A DNA stretch of 64,000 nt from Gracilariopsis chorda (GCA_003194525.1 NBIV01000158.1:62001-126000), one strand, 5' to 3'; positions 20,082 to 31,064 are shown, numbered from the stretch's first letter. Program-made: numbers and translations. Notes: a model not told the origin generated them from the letters alone.

Positions 20082-22046
20082 ATGTTCCCTCTCTTCCTCC
20101 GTTCCGCGCGCGCGCGCGCTCCGCCAGCCCTTGTTGCGCGTTGCTTCACCACAGGCAAGGATCTCCGCTTCTCCACTGAGGCGCGCAATCTCATGGCCAG
20201 AGGAGTCGATTCTCTGGCCGACGCAGTAGAGGTAACCCTCGGTCCAAAAGGTCGAAACGTCGTCATTGAAAAGAGCTTTGGCTCCCCACAGATCACCAAG
20301 GACGGCGTCACCGTCGCGAAAAACATCGAGTTTAAGGACAAGCATATGAACCTTGGAGCACAGCTTGTTCGCAGTGTTGCTAATGATACAAACAATATTG
20401 CTGGAGATGGAACTACCACTGCTACCGTTCTCACGCGCGCCATTTACTCGGAGGGGATCAAGGCGGTGGCGGCCGGTATGAATCCTATGGATCTTAAACG
20501 CGGAATTGATCTGGCTGTGGAAAAGGTCTTGGACGAACTTCGCGTTCGCACTCAACCGATTAGCACTAAGGAAGAAATCAGTTCGGTACGTTGATGACGC
20601 ATTTTGCTTGGTGCAGTGATGTTCACATGCGTTTTTATCAAGCGCTTTTGCGGAAGTGCATTCGTGATTTTGACTGTTTTAGTTGGTCACCGCACTGCCA
20701 TGACGCAGCACTTTTCTTTTTGTCATAGTTACTCTGATTGCACTTGTCTTTGCTTTGGCTGTTCTTGTATGCACACGGAATACTGACCGCTTTGATCTTT
20801 TTTCTTTTTGTTGTGTTCCGAACAGGTTGCGACCATATCTGCGAACGGCGATGAAAAGGTGGGTCATCTCATCGCCGAGGCGATGGAGAAGGTTGGTCGA
20901 GAAGGAACCATCACCGTGTCGGATGGAAAGACCATCCACGACGAACTGGACATTGTAGAAGGTATGAAGTTTGACAGAGGCTTCATTTCACCGTACTTTG
21001 TGACCGACCCCAAGGCTCAAAAGGTGGAATTCGAGAACGCGTTTGTGCTCGCCGTGGAGAAGAAGGTTTCTACTGTGGCGTCCATTCTGCCCATCCTGGA
21101 AGGAGTTATGAAGTCGCAACGTCCATTGCTGATCATTGCAGAGGATGTGGAGAGTGAGGCTCTTGCCACGCTGGTGGTTAACAAGCTTCGTCTCGGCATC
21201 AAGGTGTGCGCAGTAAAGGCACCTGGGTTTGGTGATCGGCGCAAGGCCAACCTTGAGGACATCTCGATCATGACGAGTGCACAGCTGGTGAGCAGTGACT
21301 TGGACATGAAACTGGAGGACGTGACGCTGAACGACCTCGGAACGGCGAAGAAGATCACTGTGACCAAGGACGATACGATCATTCTTGACGGCGGTGGGGA
21401 AAAGAAGTCGATCGAGGAGCGATGCGATATGCTGAGAGACTCGCTTGACGCGGCTACCAGCGAGTACGACAAGGAGAAGATCCACGAGCGATTGGCCAAG
21501 CTGAGCGGCGGGGTGGCTGTGATCAAGGTTGGCGGAGTGAGTGAGGTGGAAGTGTCGGAGAGAAAAGACCGGTTCACAGATGCTCTGAACGCGACGAGAG
21601 CGGCTGTGGAAGAGGGCATTGTACCTGGAGGTGGAACTGCATTGTTGCTGTCGTCAAGAGATGCACTGAAAGATGTGAAAGGGGCGAATTTCGATCAGGA
21701 CGTTGGGATTGACATTGTGCGTAAGGCGTTGAGAGTACCTTGCTACTCGATTGCACGAAACGCCGGTGTGGAAGGGTCGGTGGTGGTGGAAAGACTGCTA
21801 AACCACTCGGGAGACAAGCCGCTGGGTTACAACGCGCAAACTGGGGAGTACACTGACCTTGTGAAGGCTGGAATCATTGATCCTACCAAGGTGCAGAGAA
21901 CGGCACTTGAACAGGCTGCGTCTGTTGCTGGATTGATGGCGACAACGGAATGCATGGTGGTGGACAACCCCAAGGAGGAGTCTGCGGACATGGCGGCAAT
22001 GGCTGCTGCGGCGGGCGGAGGCATGGGTGGTGGGATGGGCTTCTAA
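20082..22046 (+). CDS. mitochondrial chaperonin Cpn60 (Hsp60)
   Basis: Exons are 20082-20585 and 20826-22046, with a 240-bp phase-0 intron (TCG|GTACGT ... CCGAACAG|GTTGCG). The product is a 574-residue group I chaperonin that folds imported proteins in the mitochondrial matrix as a double-ring ATPase with Cpn10. The first about 28 residues ([22 protein letters not shown]) are an Arg-rich amphipathic presequence. The mature protein begins near [10 protein letters not shown] and shows [10 protein letters not shown], the ATP-binding [10 protein letters not shown], the Cpn60 signature around [12 protein letters not shown] and the Gly/Met tail GGMGGGMGF. Length and motifs are full and undamaged. 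It converges on the NDUFA11-like gene with only 169 bp between stops. Confidence 0.97.
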
Positions 22047-22215
22047 ACTGATGCGGGCTGTTCGTTTTGGATGTTTTGCGCAAGTGGGGGGGGGGGGGGG
22101 CAGATTAGCTGTTGAGATGGTAGCAGAAAGGTAAAAGGCAAACCCAAGTTGTTGCAGTAATGAGTTTCTTTTTTTTTTTTTGTTGGGGGGGGCGGGCGGG
22201 CTGCGCGTTTATGGG

Positions 22216-22769
22216 CTACTGGTTGGTGTAGATAGCTTTTCTTCGCTGCACGACGCGATTGTCTTTGGGCGCACCAAATTGACCGTCGAAAATGTGGTAC
22301 AGAGCGGAAACAGAGGCTAGCGAAGCGGCGGCGCCCGCGCTCATGTATAGCGAGGATGAACGGATTCCCACGAGGGATCCGGCCACTGCTCCTGCGATGA
22401 CGCTGTTCCACATGTCGTCCTTATTGCGTGTGTCGCGGGCCAGTGTTGTGGTGGCCATGTAGACGGCGCCCAACGCCGAGTAGATGGCGGTGGTGGACGC
22501 GATCATGGGCAGCGGCTGCGGTCTCGCGGACAGGGCGGGGGGAAGGAGCAGGTTAGGGACGTTTGGAGCTGGAGGGGGGCAGTGCAACTTACGGAGGAGC
22601 GGGCGACGGAGGTGAGCAGCGACTTTGAGACGGGGGACGACTTGGCGGGGACGGGGGAGGGCGGGGCGCCCGCGGCCAGAAACGCGCGGGCCGCGGCGAC
22701 AGTGAAGCCGGCGTACGCGCCGGGGACGGCGCCTTCCTTGGCGGACTGCAGCACGCCGGACTCGCTCAT
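22216..22769 (-). CDS. Tim17-family complex I subunit (NDUFA11/B14.7-like), two exons
   Basis: Exon 1 is 22769-22593 and exon 2 is 22515-22216 on the minus strand, with a 77-nt phase-0 intron. Its donor is TCC|GTAAGT, a CTAAC branch-site-like motif lies within it and the acceptor is CCGCAG|CCG. The product has 158 residues. Exon 1 gives a Gly-containing first span (VPGAYAGFTVAAARAFLAA). Exon 2 gives three further hydrophobic helices separated by the RNKDDMWNS loop and GAVAGSLVGIRSSS, matching the Tim17/22/23 fold and closest in my recollection to the NDUFA11/B14.7 accessory subunit of respiratory complex I in the mitochondrial inner membrane. A TIM22/TIM17-type import protein is the alternative. 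The start is the ATG of MSESGVLQS, short and uncleaved as usual in this family. Confidence 0.75.
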
Positions 22770-23364
22770 GTCGGCGTCGACGATGGGCGACGCGCCCCGC
22801 GCGGCTGCCCGATCGGCCGCGCCGACAAGTCAGTAGCGGCAGCCGCGTCGTCGCAGCTGGCTGCCCGCCGCCGCGCTGACAGAGTAAGCCGCGCCCACGT
22901 GGCCGCGTGGCGACACGGTAAGCAATTGCGCCGCACTGCGCGGCGCGCGCGTGCGGCGCGCGCGCTGTGGGACGTCGGTCGGCAGGCGTGGCGCCGGTGC
23001 GCGCGCAGCGAGCGCGGCCCCTCGCAGCGGCGCGCAATGCACGTCGCGAAGGCGCGCTTGCACTCGGCGCGCCCCCCCCAAGCGCTCCGCACACACCTCG
23101 TCTGAACACCACCACCACCACAACACCCCCCCCCACACTGCACTAAAAACTAAAAAAACTCGCCGCTTGTGCCACTACTTAACCTCGCGCCATTTCTGCA
23201 CTCACACTCCACTCCGTCGCCTCTCCCAACATCCCAAACAACACCACCCACCTACCACCCAAACCGCCACCTTCTATATTCTATATAACCTCCCTCCTTC
23301 TCTTGCCCTCCCAGCCACTTTCTTCCCCCCCCCCCCCCCCCCAACACTTCCCGTTCACCACACC
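22770..23364. promoter_or_regulatory. divergent promoter, NDUFA11-like / STAR gene 1
   Basis: A 595-bp head-to-head spacer. The NDUFA11-proximal half (22790-23090) is a CpG-rich island with GCGCGC clusters. The other half is C/A-rich. A TATA-like TATATTCTATATAA lies at 23275-23288, about 80 bases before the STAR ATG, and is followed by a C18 run (23325-23342) that ends 22 bases before the ATG. Confidence 0.6.
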
Positions 23365-24525
23365 ATGGCCGCTCGCGCGCTCTTCCTCTCCTCCCCCACG
23401 TCCTCCCCCACCCCATCTCCAGCGCGCTCCCCCCCTCCGCGTCCCTCAGCAGCTCGTCTCCTAGCCCAGCTCCTCCGCGAACGAGACAGAATCCTCCCCT
23501 TCCGCGCCTCGCTCCCCAATCTGGTCGCCCTGCTGGACGCCGAGATCGCCCGTGCCCGCGCCGCAACCCCGTCAACCCACCCCCGCAAGCGCGTCAAACT
23601 GCCCGTGCCGTCCGACAAATTCCCCGACTACAACTTCGTAGGCCGTCTCCTCGGACCGCGCGGAACCACCCTCCGCACCCTCGAGCGAGACACCGGCTGT
23701 CGCATCATGATTCGCGGCAAGGGAAGTATCAGAAAGGACAAGGAACCCGATGTGCGCGGTAAACCAGGCTGGGAACACGTCTTCAACGAGCCCCTACACG
23801 TCGTTATCGAGGCGCCCGACGGCCTGCAAGAACCGTCCGCGTCGGCCGCTCTGGCGCGCGCCGCAGATGCCGTTGAGCTGCTGTTGGTGCCCGTTCCGGA
23901 GGAACGCGACGCGCTCAAGAGGCATCAGTTGCGCGCGCTGGCTATCATGAATGGCACTTATCGCGGCGCGCCGCACGCGCAGTACCCTATTCCGTATCCC
24001 ATCGAGTCGGAGCCGTTGGCGCCACTGCCGTCGCCCATTCTTTCCGCCTACGATTCGTTGTCCATGCTTCTCGAGCCCACCGCGTCGCTGCGAAAGTCGC
24101 CGTCGTCGACGGACCACTTTGTCGACGGCGCCTGTTCCATTCCTGTTTCCACCCCGTTGGTGAATCTGCCCACGCTCAACACCAAGCTACGAGCCGCGGC
24201 GTCTTTGGATGAGTTTGGCAGCAGCTCGGTCGGCGATGACACGCCTGAATCGTCGCACGGCTCGGAACATGATGATGCCGCACCGTCCACATCGGCCTCT
24301 AACCTTAAGCTACCGACCGGAACGGCTCTCGGTGTGGGTGGATTCATGGGACACGAGTTTTATAATGGAGCGTTTTCTAATGGCGCCTCTTCACCAACTA
24401 CTACTTGGGATCAGACGGTTTCTTCCTCTGCTCCGTTTGCGTCTGCCTTTGGCGCGCCGTCGCCGCATGTTCTAACCTCAACATCAACTGTAACTCCTCT
24501 ACAACGTCGTGATGATGTGTACTAA
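23365..24525 (+). CDS. Quaking-type STAR RNA-binding protein 1
   Basis: A 386-residue protein with a complete STAR domain. It has a QUA1-like dimer helix pair (residues 31-65, LLAQLLRER ... LLDAEIARARA), a maxi-KH domain (78-150) with the GPRG loop at 97-100 and the RGKGSIRKDKE segment, and QUA2 (165-203, LLVPVPEERDALK ... AIMNGTYRG). The KH part aligns without gaps to the paralog at 27027-28946. Known STAR proteins bind bipartite UAAY-type RNA sites and control splicing, stability or translation. Residues 205-386 are a low-complexity Ser/Pro/Ala tail. The start is the ATG before AARALFLSS; the open frame upstream is leader sequence. The stop codon sits inside a branch-point/acceptor-like string (TACTAAT ... 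GTTTCAG at 24517-24546), so the very C-terminus could be altered by splicing. Confidence 0.9.
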   Translation: MAARALFLSSPTSSPTPSPARSPPPRPSAARLLAQLLRERDRILPFRASLPNLVALLDAEIARARAATPSTHPRKRVKLPVPSDKFPDYNFVGRLLGPRGTTLRTLERDTGCRIMIRGKGSIRKDKEPDVRGKPGWEHVFNEPLHVVIEAPDGLQEPSASAALARAADAVELLLVPVPEERDALKRHQLRALAIMNGTYRGAPHAQYPIPYPIESEPLAPLPSPILSAYDSLSMLLEPTASLRKSPSSTDHFVDGACSIPVSTPLVNLPTLNTKLRAAASLDEFGSSSVGDDTPESSHGSEHDDAAPSTSASNLKLPTGTALGVGGFMGHEFYNGAFSNGASSPTTTWDQTVSSSAPFASAFGAPSPHVLTSTSTVTPLQRRDDVY

Positions 24526-26574
24526 TGTCAATATTTTGTTGTTTCAGCCCCTCTCTCTCTCCCCTTTGTAACCCACGCCGCTTCCCCTCCTTTTTCTCCG
24601 TTGCGGTATCTTGCCGCTGTCGCTGTCGCCGTCGCCGTCGCCGAGCGGCAGCGCTGGTTGTTTGGTACCGTTTTCCGCTGTTTTTTTTTTTTGATGCCGG
24701 TGTGGTGTTGTTTGTTTGTTGATTTGTGATCTGTGTTCCCTCTTTGTTTTTTTTTACTGTTTCAATGACTGTTACTTGGTGTTTCTTCGCCCTTATATTA
24801 CCACTACTACTACTACGACGTTTCTCAACTGAAGATTTGTTATTATTGTCTGTTTCTCGTATTATTTTTTTTTGGCGAACGAAGGACGATGGAAAGCACT
24901 CTGGACCTGTTCTCTCTCTTTTTTTTGTTTTTGCTGCAGGGCGGCCCGATTTGGTGGCCGTCTACGGTGCGGCGCGCTGTTTGCGCTGCTTGGGCCGTTG
25001 TGTGTGTACCGCCGAGTGTGTGTGTGTGTGTTCTGCTGTGGCTGATGCCTCCTTCCTGTGAGCGGTGAGTCGCGTGGTGTGCAGCTGTGTACCCATATAC
25101 CCATATGCCGTGCTCACTACTACCGTGCTCACTATTGCTAAGCGCGCACACCGACGCAGCACAACCGACATCAAATTTGTCAGCCGCGTTGACCATGCGC
25201 ATGTCCGCGCACCACACGCAGCGCCCCCACGCTTGACGGGCGCGTCTATACCTACTTACTATTTGTGCATGTCCCGAGTGTGTTTGTTTCCTCGCCCCAA
25301 GTTGTTCTCACTACACAATTGTGTGCGCACGGCCGCGATCCGGTTTTGTACAATGTTGTTTATCATCTCTGTGGAATTTGCTCTTCTGACTAATGCTGTT
25401 TCGCACCGGCTGTGTGCCCATGTGACGGCGTCCCCCGCTTGTCTTGTTTACCGTTGTAGCAACTACTAAAGCTCGTTTCAAAGTTTGTGCACCCGTTCTT
25501 ACACATACACACGTACATGTATTCATGCAACGTAGCGGTACGCTAACGCTTACCACCAAATGTGGTGGGACTTGCCTTACCTGCGCTCGTCACCGACGGT
25601 ACAATGAGTGTGTTCTCTCCACAAGACAACACGACAATACGTTGTGTTTCGGAAGCCGGCCAGTATCTGCGAACCGTTATTCTCAGTAAGCATGGCTGTG
25701 TGCACATTCGCGCGTTGGCGAGAAAGCACGTGCACCCAGCGTCACAACGCAAAGCTCCCCGTTTCACGTCCCGCCCCGCCGCCAGCACACAGCACGCGGT
25801 GAGAGCACGTTTAATAAAGAACGAATTGCTGCAACGCCGCCATTCGCATCGACGCATGCACACTTGGCGCCCTTCACTACTACTTACTAGCTGTAGCAAT
25901 CGCTTCGGTACCGAAGGTACTGTACCGTGTACAGTAAGGCGACACTCCGCAGCACGGCACACTGTGTGCGCGAAACGCGACGTCACTGTCACCGCCACCG
26001 TTTAGTGTACGTATCTTTCACTGGTGCAGTTCTACTGCTGCAACTAGTAGACCTACAGCGCGGCACTTCTCACTTCTATTCACAAAACAGCCCCCTCGTA
26101 CAGTCGCCGATCGCCCGTCACCACCAAATCGCAACGCTTTTATTCAACAGTTGGCCAGACAATCGAAACAATTTAGACGCGCAACAACACACTCGCTCAT
26201 ACACACGACGCCCAGAGAGCACACTCTGCTGAGCGGTGCTGAGTCAGCGCTTGCACCACGGCGGCACGAACAACACACAAAAGAGAACACATCACGATCA
26301 TCATTAAACAGTGAGAAGAAAAAAAAAAAGGAATACTAGTACAAACCAGCCACCTCTCCCGTCCGCGCCATACACAAAAACAAAATCCACGCACACCCAT
26401 CCTCCTCAAACAAGTACCACAGAACACACGTCTCCGCTTCGCCATTCTTCACAACCCGTACTCACAATCAACTACGTGTGTTGTTATTAAGCACACCCCT
26501 AACACATTTGTCTGCACCACCATCGCTTCATCAACCACCACAAACATACACAAACAAACACACACAAACATACA

Positions 26575-26634
<60 letters not shown>

Positions 26635-27026
26635 ACGCGCGCGATCAGACCAAATAAATAAAGAGTTAACTGGCCACACAAGGAGCTGTTACGACGACGA
26701 CAAGCATCCACATTTTAGCAAGAAAGACACAGAGAGAGAGAGAAAGAGAAAGAAATGAAGAAGAACAAGAACAAGACAAAAGGAAAAAGAAAAACACAAA
26801 AAAAAAGGAAAAGAAAAAACAGTTGGTCAAACAAGAAAAACACTCTGTTCGCAATGATGCTTGAGGAAGACACGAATCCCTGCACGCCATTCCACAACGC
26901 ATCATCAAAACAAGTTAGTTAGTTCCAAGCCGTTCAAAACAAACTGCACATGCCAAACATCACGCCAGCAAACAAAAGAAAAAAAGGCCCTCACGCAAGG
27001 ATTTCAAACACTTACCTTCTCATTCA
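24526..27026. other. 2.5-kb convergent spacer with mirrored strand bias
   Basis: No gene is supported between the two convergent STAR genes. The left part (to about 25.4 kb) is T/G-rich on the plus strand and the right part (from about 25.9 kb) is A/C-rich, which is T/G-rich on the other gene's coding strand. This suggests two long 3' UTRs or downstream transcripts meeting in the middle. It contains short direct repeats (ACCCATAT twice near 25092; CCGTGCTCACTA twice near 25107) and a long (CA)n array. Confidence 0.6.
26578..26632. repeat. (CA)n microsatellite
   Basis: About 27 uninterrupted CA units, preceded from about 26540 by imperfect ACAAACACAC units. It lies in the presumed 3' UTR of STAR gene 2, where the transcript would carry (UG)n, a type of sequence that RNA-binding proteins often contact. 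Confidence 0.95.
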
Positions 27027-28946
27027 TTAACACTCCTGCTGCGCCTTGCACTCATCCTGCGCCGCGGTGCAACCCGGCACCGGCGAAGAACGTCCCGACG
27101 ACGCATGCACACCAAGTTGCTGAGCTGCACGTTGCGAATGGTCACGGTTTTGTAGTTGCTTTTGTTGCTGCACTTGTTGTTGTTGTTGTTGTTGTTGTTC
27201 AAGTTGATGGTCAAGTTGGTCAAGTTGATGTTGTTGCTGCACACTATGTTCATGTTGTTTAACGTTAAGTGAATCAGAGTGCTCCAGAGGCATCTCACGC
27301 CGCTGATCAAACGGCCTCGACACATGCGTCGAAGCCGCGGCACTGCTCGGAAACAGGTTAGCCAGTACAATCGCGTCTCCGTTCCCATTCCTCATGGTGG
27401 AGAACGGGTGCTTCTGAGACGCCATCCCATCACGCCCATCCATGTCCCCAAAGTGCGCCGCATGACTCCCGAAAGACTGATCAAACGACAGCGCATCTAC
27501 ACCGGAAAGCTCGTGGCCCGACTGCAACTGACTGTGACGAGAAAAATCTCCGAGCGTTCGCCCCAGCAGAAACGACGCTGTTGGCTGGTGGCTGCCAGTG
27601 CTGCTGCTGTTGTTGTTGTGACTGCTGTTGTCCGCAGTGGCTGGGGGTGAACGCGGTGGCAAAGAGCTGGACGAAATGGTACTGGCAGGCGGTCGCGACG
27701 GCGTCCACGTGGGCGAAGCAAACGCACTGAGCTGTTGCTCAGCACTCAAGATTCCCGGAGTGGGCGGATAGGGGTAGATCTCCGGATCCACTATGGTTGG
27801 CGAAGGCGCAGGCATGGGAAAGTTGTTGTTGTTGGTTGGGTTGTTGTTGTTGGAGTTGTTTGAGTTGTTGTTGTTGTTGGGGTTGTTGTTTTGAAAGGTG
27901 CACAGACTAGGATCGCTGATATGATCAAAGTCCAGAGAGGGAATACGCAGCTTCTCCAGCTCCGGCAGCAGAGAATCATGTGAGGTGGATGCAAAAGTAG
28001 GGGTTGGGGCGGGAAGTGTGACAGCAACTGCGGCAGCAGCGGCGGCAGCGGCGGCAGCGGCGGCAGCAGCCGAGTTGGGAGGTGGCGGGGGTTGAGCAGA
28101 TGGATACGCACTGAGGTTATGCATAGAGCGTTGAGGGGCAGGCGGGGAGTAAGAGTTGTGACGAGCGAACGGTAACAAGGGTTCAAACATATTTGCATAA
28201 TCGTTTGCGTACATCTTCTGCGACGGCTTGCTATGCTGCGACTGAGCGCGGCGCAACGGGGCCGGCGACGTGGCCAGTGGATTGGAGCGGTGCATAGAGG
28301 AGAGTGGATTAGTGTGTTGAGAAGCGCCAAGCAGATCAGACACACTACGATGGGTTCCATTGAGAATGGCGAGGTCACGGAGCTGGGCCCTCTTGAGCGA
28401 GTCACGTTCCTCCGGAACGGGGATGAGAAGCATTTCCACGAGCTGCTTTGCGTGGGCAAGGATGCGGGTGGCAGACAGCTCATCAGGCGAGTCGACAACC
28501 TCTATAACAACATGCAAAGGCTCGTTAAACACGTGTTCCCAACCGGGCTTGCCGCGAACATCAGCCTCCTTATCCTTACGAATGGAGCCCTTGCCACGGA
28601 TCATGATGCGACATCCCGTGTCACGTTCGAGGCGTTTGAGGGTGGCGCCGCGGGGTCCCAAGAGACGGCCGACAAAGTTGTACTCCGGGTACTGGTCGGC
28701 GGGGACGCGGAGCTTGACGCGCTTGCGCACCGAGTGACGGGGGGCGTGATCCTGGAGCGGTGGGGTGGGGTCGGTGGAAAGTGAGACGGAGGCTTCTGGA
28801 TCATTGGCTCGAACGATTGCGGCTCTCGCTCGGCCGATTTCCATCTCGAGGATCTTCCAGGCATTTGGGACGTCGGCTTTGATCCTGGAGAGCACCTCTG
28901 CCTCGCGCACGAGCTCTTCTAAACGGAGAGTGGTGACGCGCGCCAT
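27027..28946 (-). CDS. Quaking-type STAR RNA-binding protein 2
   Basis: A 639-residue paralog of the STAR gene at 23365. It has a QUA1-like region at residues 8-42 (RLEELVREAEVL ... EMEIGRARAAI), a KH domain at 78-150 (YPEYNFVGRLLGPRG, GCRIMIRGKGSIRKDKE) and QUA2 to residue 203 (LLIPVPEERDSLKRAQ, AILNGTHR). Domain positions are the same in both paralogs to the residue, although the N-termini differ. The tail is much longer: an Ala run (about residues 292-308), an Asn-rich block, and Gln repeats near the C-terminus. The ATG before ARVTTL is chosen, as upstream codons are Pro/Ser-rich leader with a C18 run (coding strand, 29220-29237). Twelve bases past the stop is a consensus donor AAG|GTAAGT, suggesting a 3' UTR intron. 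It shares a divergent promoter with the C2H2 gene. Confidence 0.92.
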   Translation of the reverse strand: MARVTTLRLEELVREAEVLSRIKADVPNAWKILEMEIGRARAAIVRANDPEASVSLSTDPTPPLQDHAPRHSVRKRVKLRVPADQYPEYNFVGRLLGPRGATLKRLERDTGCRIMIRGKGSIRKDKEADVRGKPGWEHVFNEPLHVVIEVVDSPDELSATRILAHAKQLVEMLLIPVPEERDSLKRAQLRDLAILNGTHRSVSDLLGASQHTNPLSSMHRSNPLATSPAPLRRAQSQHSKPSQKMYANDYANMFEPLLPFARHNSYSPPAPQRSMHNLSAYPSAQPPPPPNSAAAAAAAAAAAAAAVAVTLPAPTPTFASTSHDSLLPELEKLRIPSLDFDHISDPSLCTFQNNNPNNNNNSNNSNNNNPTNNNNFPMPAPSPTIVDPEIYPYPPTPGILSAEQQLSAFASPTWTPSRPPASTISSSSLPPRSPPATADNSSHNNNSSSTGSHQPTASFLLGRTLGDFSRHSQLQSGHELSGVDALSFDQSFGSHAAHFGDMDGRDGMASQKHPFSTMRNGNGDAIVLANLFPSSAAASTHVSRPFDQRREMPLEHSDSLNVKQHEHSVQQQHQLDQLDHQLEQQQQQQQQVQQQKQLQNRDHSQRAAQQLGVHASSGRSSPVPGCTAAQDECKAQQEC

Positions 28947-30494
28947 GTCGGGCTGCGCGCTGGTTTGTGTGGGGTGGTCTATGGCGAAGGAGGGGGTGTA
29001 GAGAGTGGAATACGACGGGGGTGAGGGGTCGGGGGAAGTGAAGGGAAAACGAAGGGAAAGGGGGGGAAGGGGTGAGTAGGAGGGGTGTCGAGGGTGGGAA
29101 GTGGGAGGTGCGGGGTGGAGGCACGAGAGATTGAAAGGATAGTTGACGGGGATAAAAGGGGGGAGTGGAGGGTGGAGAGTGGAGAGTGGAGAGTGGAGGG
29201 CGGAGAGTGATGGATGATAGGGGGGGGGGGGGGGGGGTTGGGGAAAGATGAAGAGGTTGGGATAGGGAGGGCGGAGGTTGTAATAGGGAGGCGTGCAGCA
29301 GATGGGGCCGTTTCGTGAAACGGCAGGTGTCAAGCGGGCGAGCGAGCTGTGTGTTGGGGGGGTGGGGGGGTGTTGGGCGGCGGGCGTGGGGGGTGGTGTT
29401 TGGAGTAGTGTGGGGTGTGGGAGGGGGGCGAGAAGGGGAGGGGAGTGCGGAGGAATGGTTTCGCAACGGGGGGGGGGGGGTGGGGGGGCGGACCGAGGGG
29501 CGGTCCACAGTGGGGCACGCGAGTTGAGCGCAAGGAATGATTGGCGCGTGAGTAGACGCGTGGCGCGGCGCGGCTGGAGCGGTCGACTGCGCAGCGCGAC
29601 GGCGGGGTGCCTTTTTGGGGCGCGCGCGCCACTCGCGGCGATTGCGCCGCCCGAAATAAAAGTGAGCGCCGGCGCGCGCGGCGCGGAGCAGCGGTGCCGA
29701 CGGGGCGCAAGGCGGCGGCGCGGGCGCGTGTCGGGGCGGCGCGCCGGTCCAGCGCGCGCGTTCTAAGCCGCTTAACGCGCGCTAATAGCGGCGCGCGCGC
29801 GCGCCGCCCATCCCGCAATACGTACGGCTCAACGGCCGCGATCTATCTGAAGAGGGGCGCGCTCGCGCCCAAATTCAGCCCCGCCGCGCTGTACAGCGCG
29901 CACAGCTGTGCGGCCGGTTGCTCATAGCTGCGCGCCCGTTTGTGACCGCGCCGCCGCTGCTCACATGCACTGACGCGGTGAACCGAATGGCGCACGCTCG
30001 CGGTCTACTCGTACATGGCGCTGAAAACCAAATCGACCGCTTCGTCGCTCCGTTCGTATCCTTATCCTTTTGTTTACACTGCGCACCATTGCAACCGCTG
30101 CTGGCTGCCGCTTAAAAGCTTCTCCGCGTTTCAATTTTTTGAAGCCGTGGTGTAAGAGAAACGAAAGCTGCGTGCATGCGCTTGTCGCTCGCACACCTGT
30201 GTCAACCACGTGTGTAATCCGCCTTTGCCATTCGCTCACTCCCACCGCTGCCTTTCTCTTCAGCATACATATATCATGATATACCTTAACATACAGTACA
30301 GCACACTCTCAACCCACCACCACCCCCCCCCCAACCCCACGGCCCCCACCCCTCAACCGCACCCACCCACCCACCCACTCACATAACAACGTGCTCGCTT
30401 CAACTCCTCCCTCCCCGCTCCTCCCTCCTCCTCCAGCTTACCCGAACATACCTTCCCCCCTCACCTCCCCCCTCCCCCCTCCCCCCTCCCCCAA
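28947..30494. promoter_or_regulatory. 1.5-kb divergent promoter region with CpG island
   Basis: Head-to-head spacer between STAR gene 2 and the C2H2 gene. It has G-rich plus-strand sequence from 28990 to 29500 (leader side of STAR 2, G18 at 29220-29237), a dense GCGCGC block from 29550 to 29960, then normal sequence and a C-rich leader (30300-30492) with CCCCCCT repeats running up to the C2H2 ATG. No further gene is seen. Confidence 0.6.
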
Positions 30495-31064
30495 ATGAAC
30501 TTCGTGTCCGCCCAACTAGGCGCGCTCACCCCAATCCAACTGCTATGTCGCGCCTGCGAATTAGCCGCAGCCGAGTTCCACCACACCCCCAAAAACGACA
30601 ATAAGCAACCACCCACCACCCACTCCAAACCGCGCAAACCGCCACAACCACACCAACCCCAATCATCATCGTCATCATCATCATCATCACCCGCACCATC
30701 CTCGTCCTCCTCATCCCCCACGCCCACAAGACCGTTCATCTGTTCCGTAAACTCCTGTTCCAAGACGTTTGCGAGGGTGTACAATCTCAAGGCGCACCAG
30801 AGAGTGCACTCAAGAGAGCGGCCCTACGTGTGTAACCGCTGTACCAAGCGCTTCCGCTGGAGAAGTTCGCTCACTTCGCACGCAAAGTTCCACACCAAGA
30901 GCGACGCTCAACGACTAGTCGCCATTGCAAACCCCACACCACACCGCTCTCAACCACGCATCAGGAAGAAACGTACTGCCACCACGCGCACTGCCAAATC
31001 AGCCCCACCCGCCAATGCATCACCTCTTGTTCAACCGGTTGTGCATACCACCGCCCCGTCGTAG
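30495..31064 (+). CDS. C2H2 zinc-finger protein (two fingers)
   Basis: A 189-residue probable transcription factor. Two tandem C2H2 fingers occupy residues 83-105 (C83, C88, H101, H105) and 113-133 (C113, C116, H129, H133), joined by the HSRERPYV linker that is close to the classical TGEKP type. The first finger has a CxxxxC knuckle, the second CxxC. N-terminal residues 36-80 are Pro/Gln and a long Ser run. The tail is basic (RIRKKRTATTRTAK), probably nuclear. The start is the first ATG, two bases after the C-rich leader. Target genes cannot be judged from sequence. Confidence 0.85.
   Translation: MNFVSAQLGALTPIQLLCRACELAAAEFHHTPKNDNKQPPTTHSKPRKPPQPHQPQSSSSSSSSSPAPSSSSSSPTPTRPFICSVNSCSKTFARVYNLKAHQRVHSRERPYVCNRCTKRFRWRSSLTSHAKFHTKSDAQRLVAIANPTPHRSQPRIRKKRTATTRTAKSAPPANASPLVQPVVHTTAPS

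Noticed and set aside
26531-26650. CRISPR-like regular repetition
   Set aside because: It is a plain CA microsatellite without spacers.
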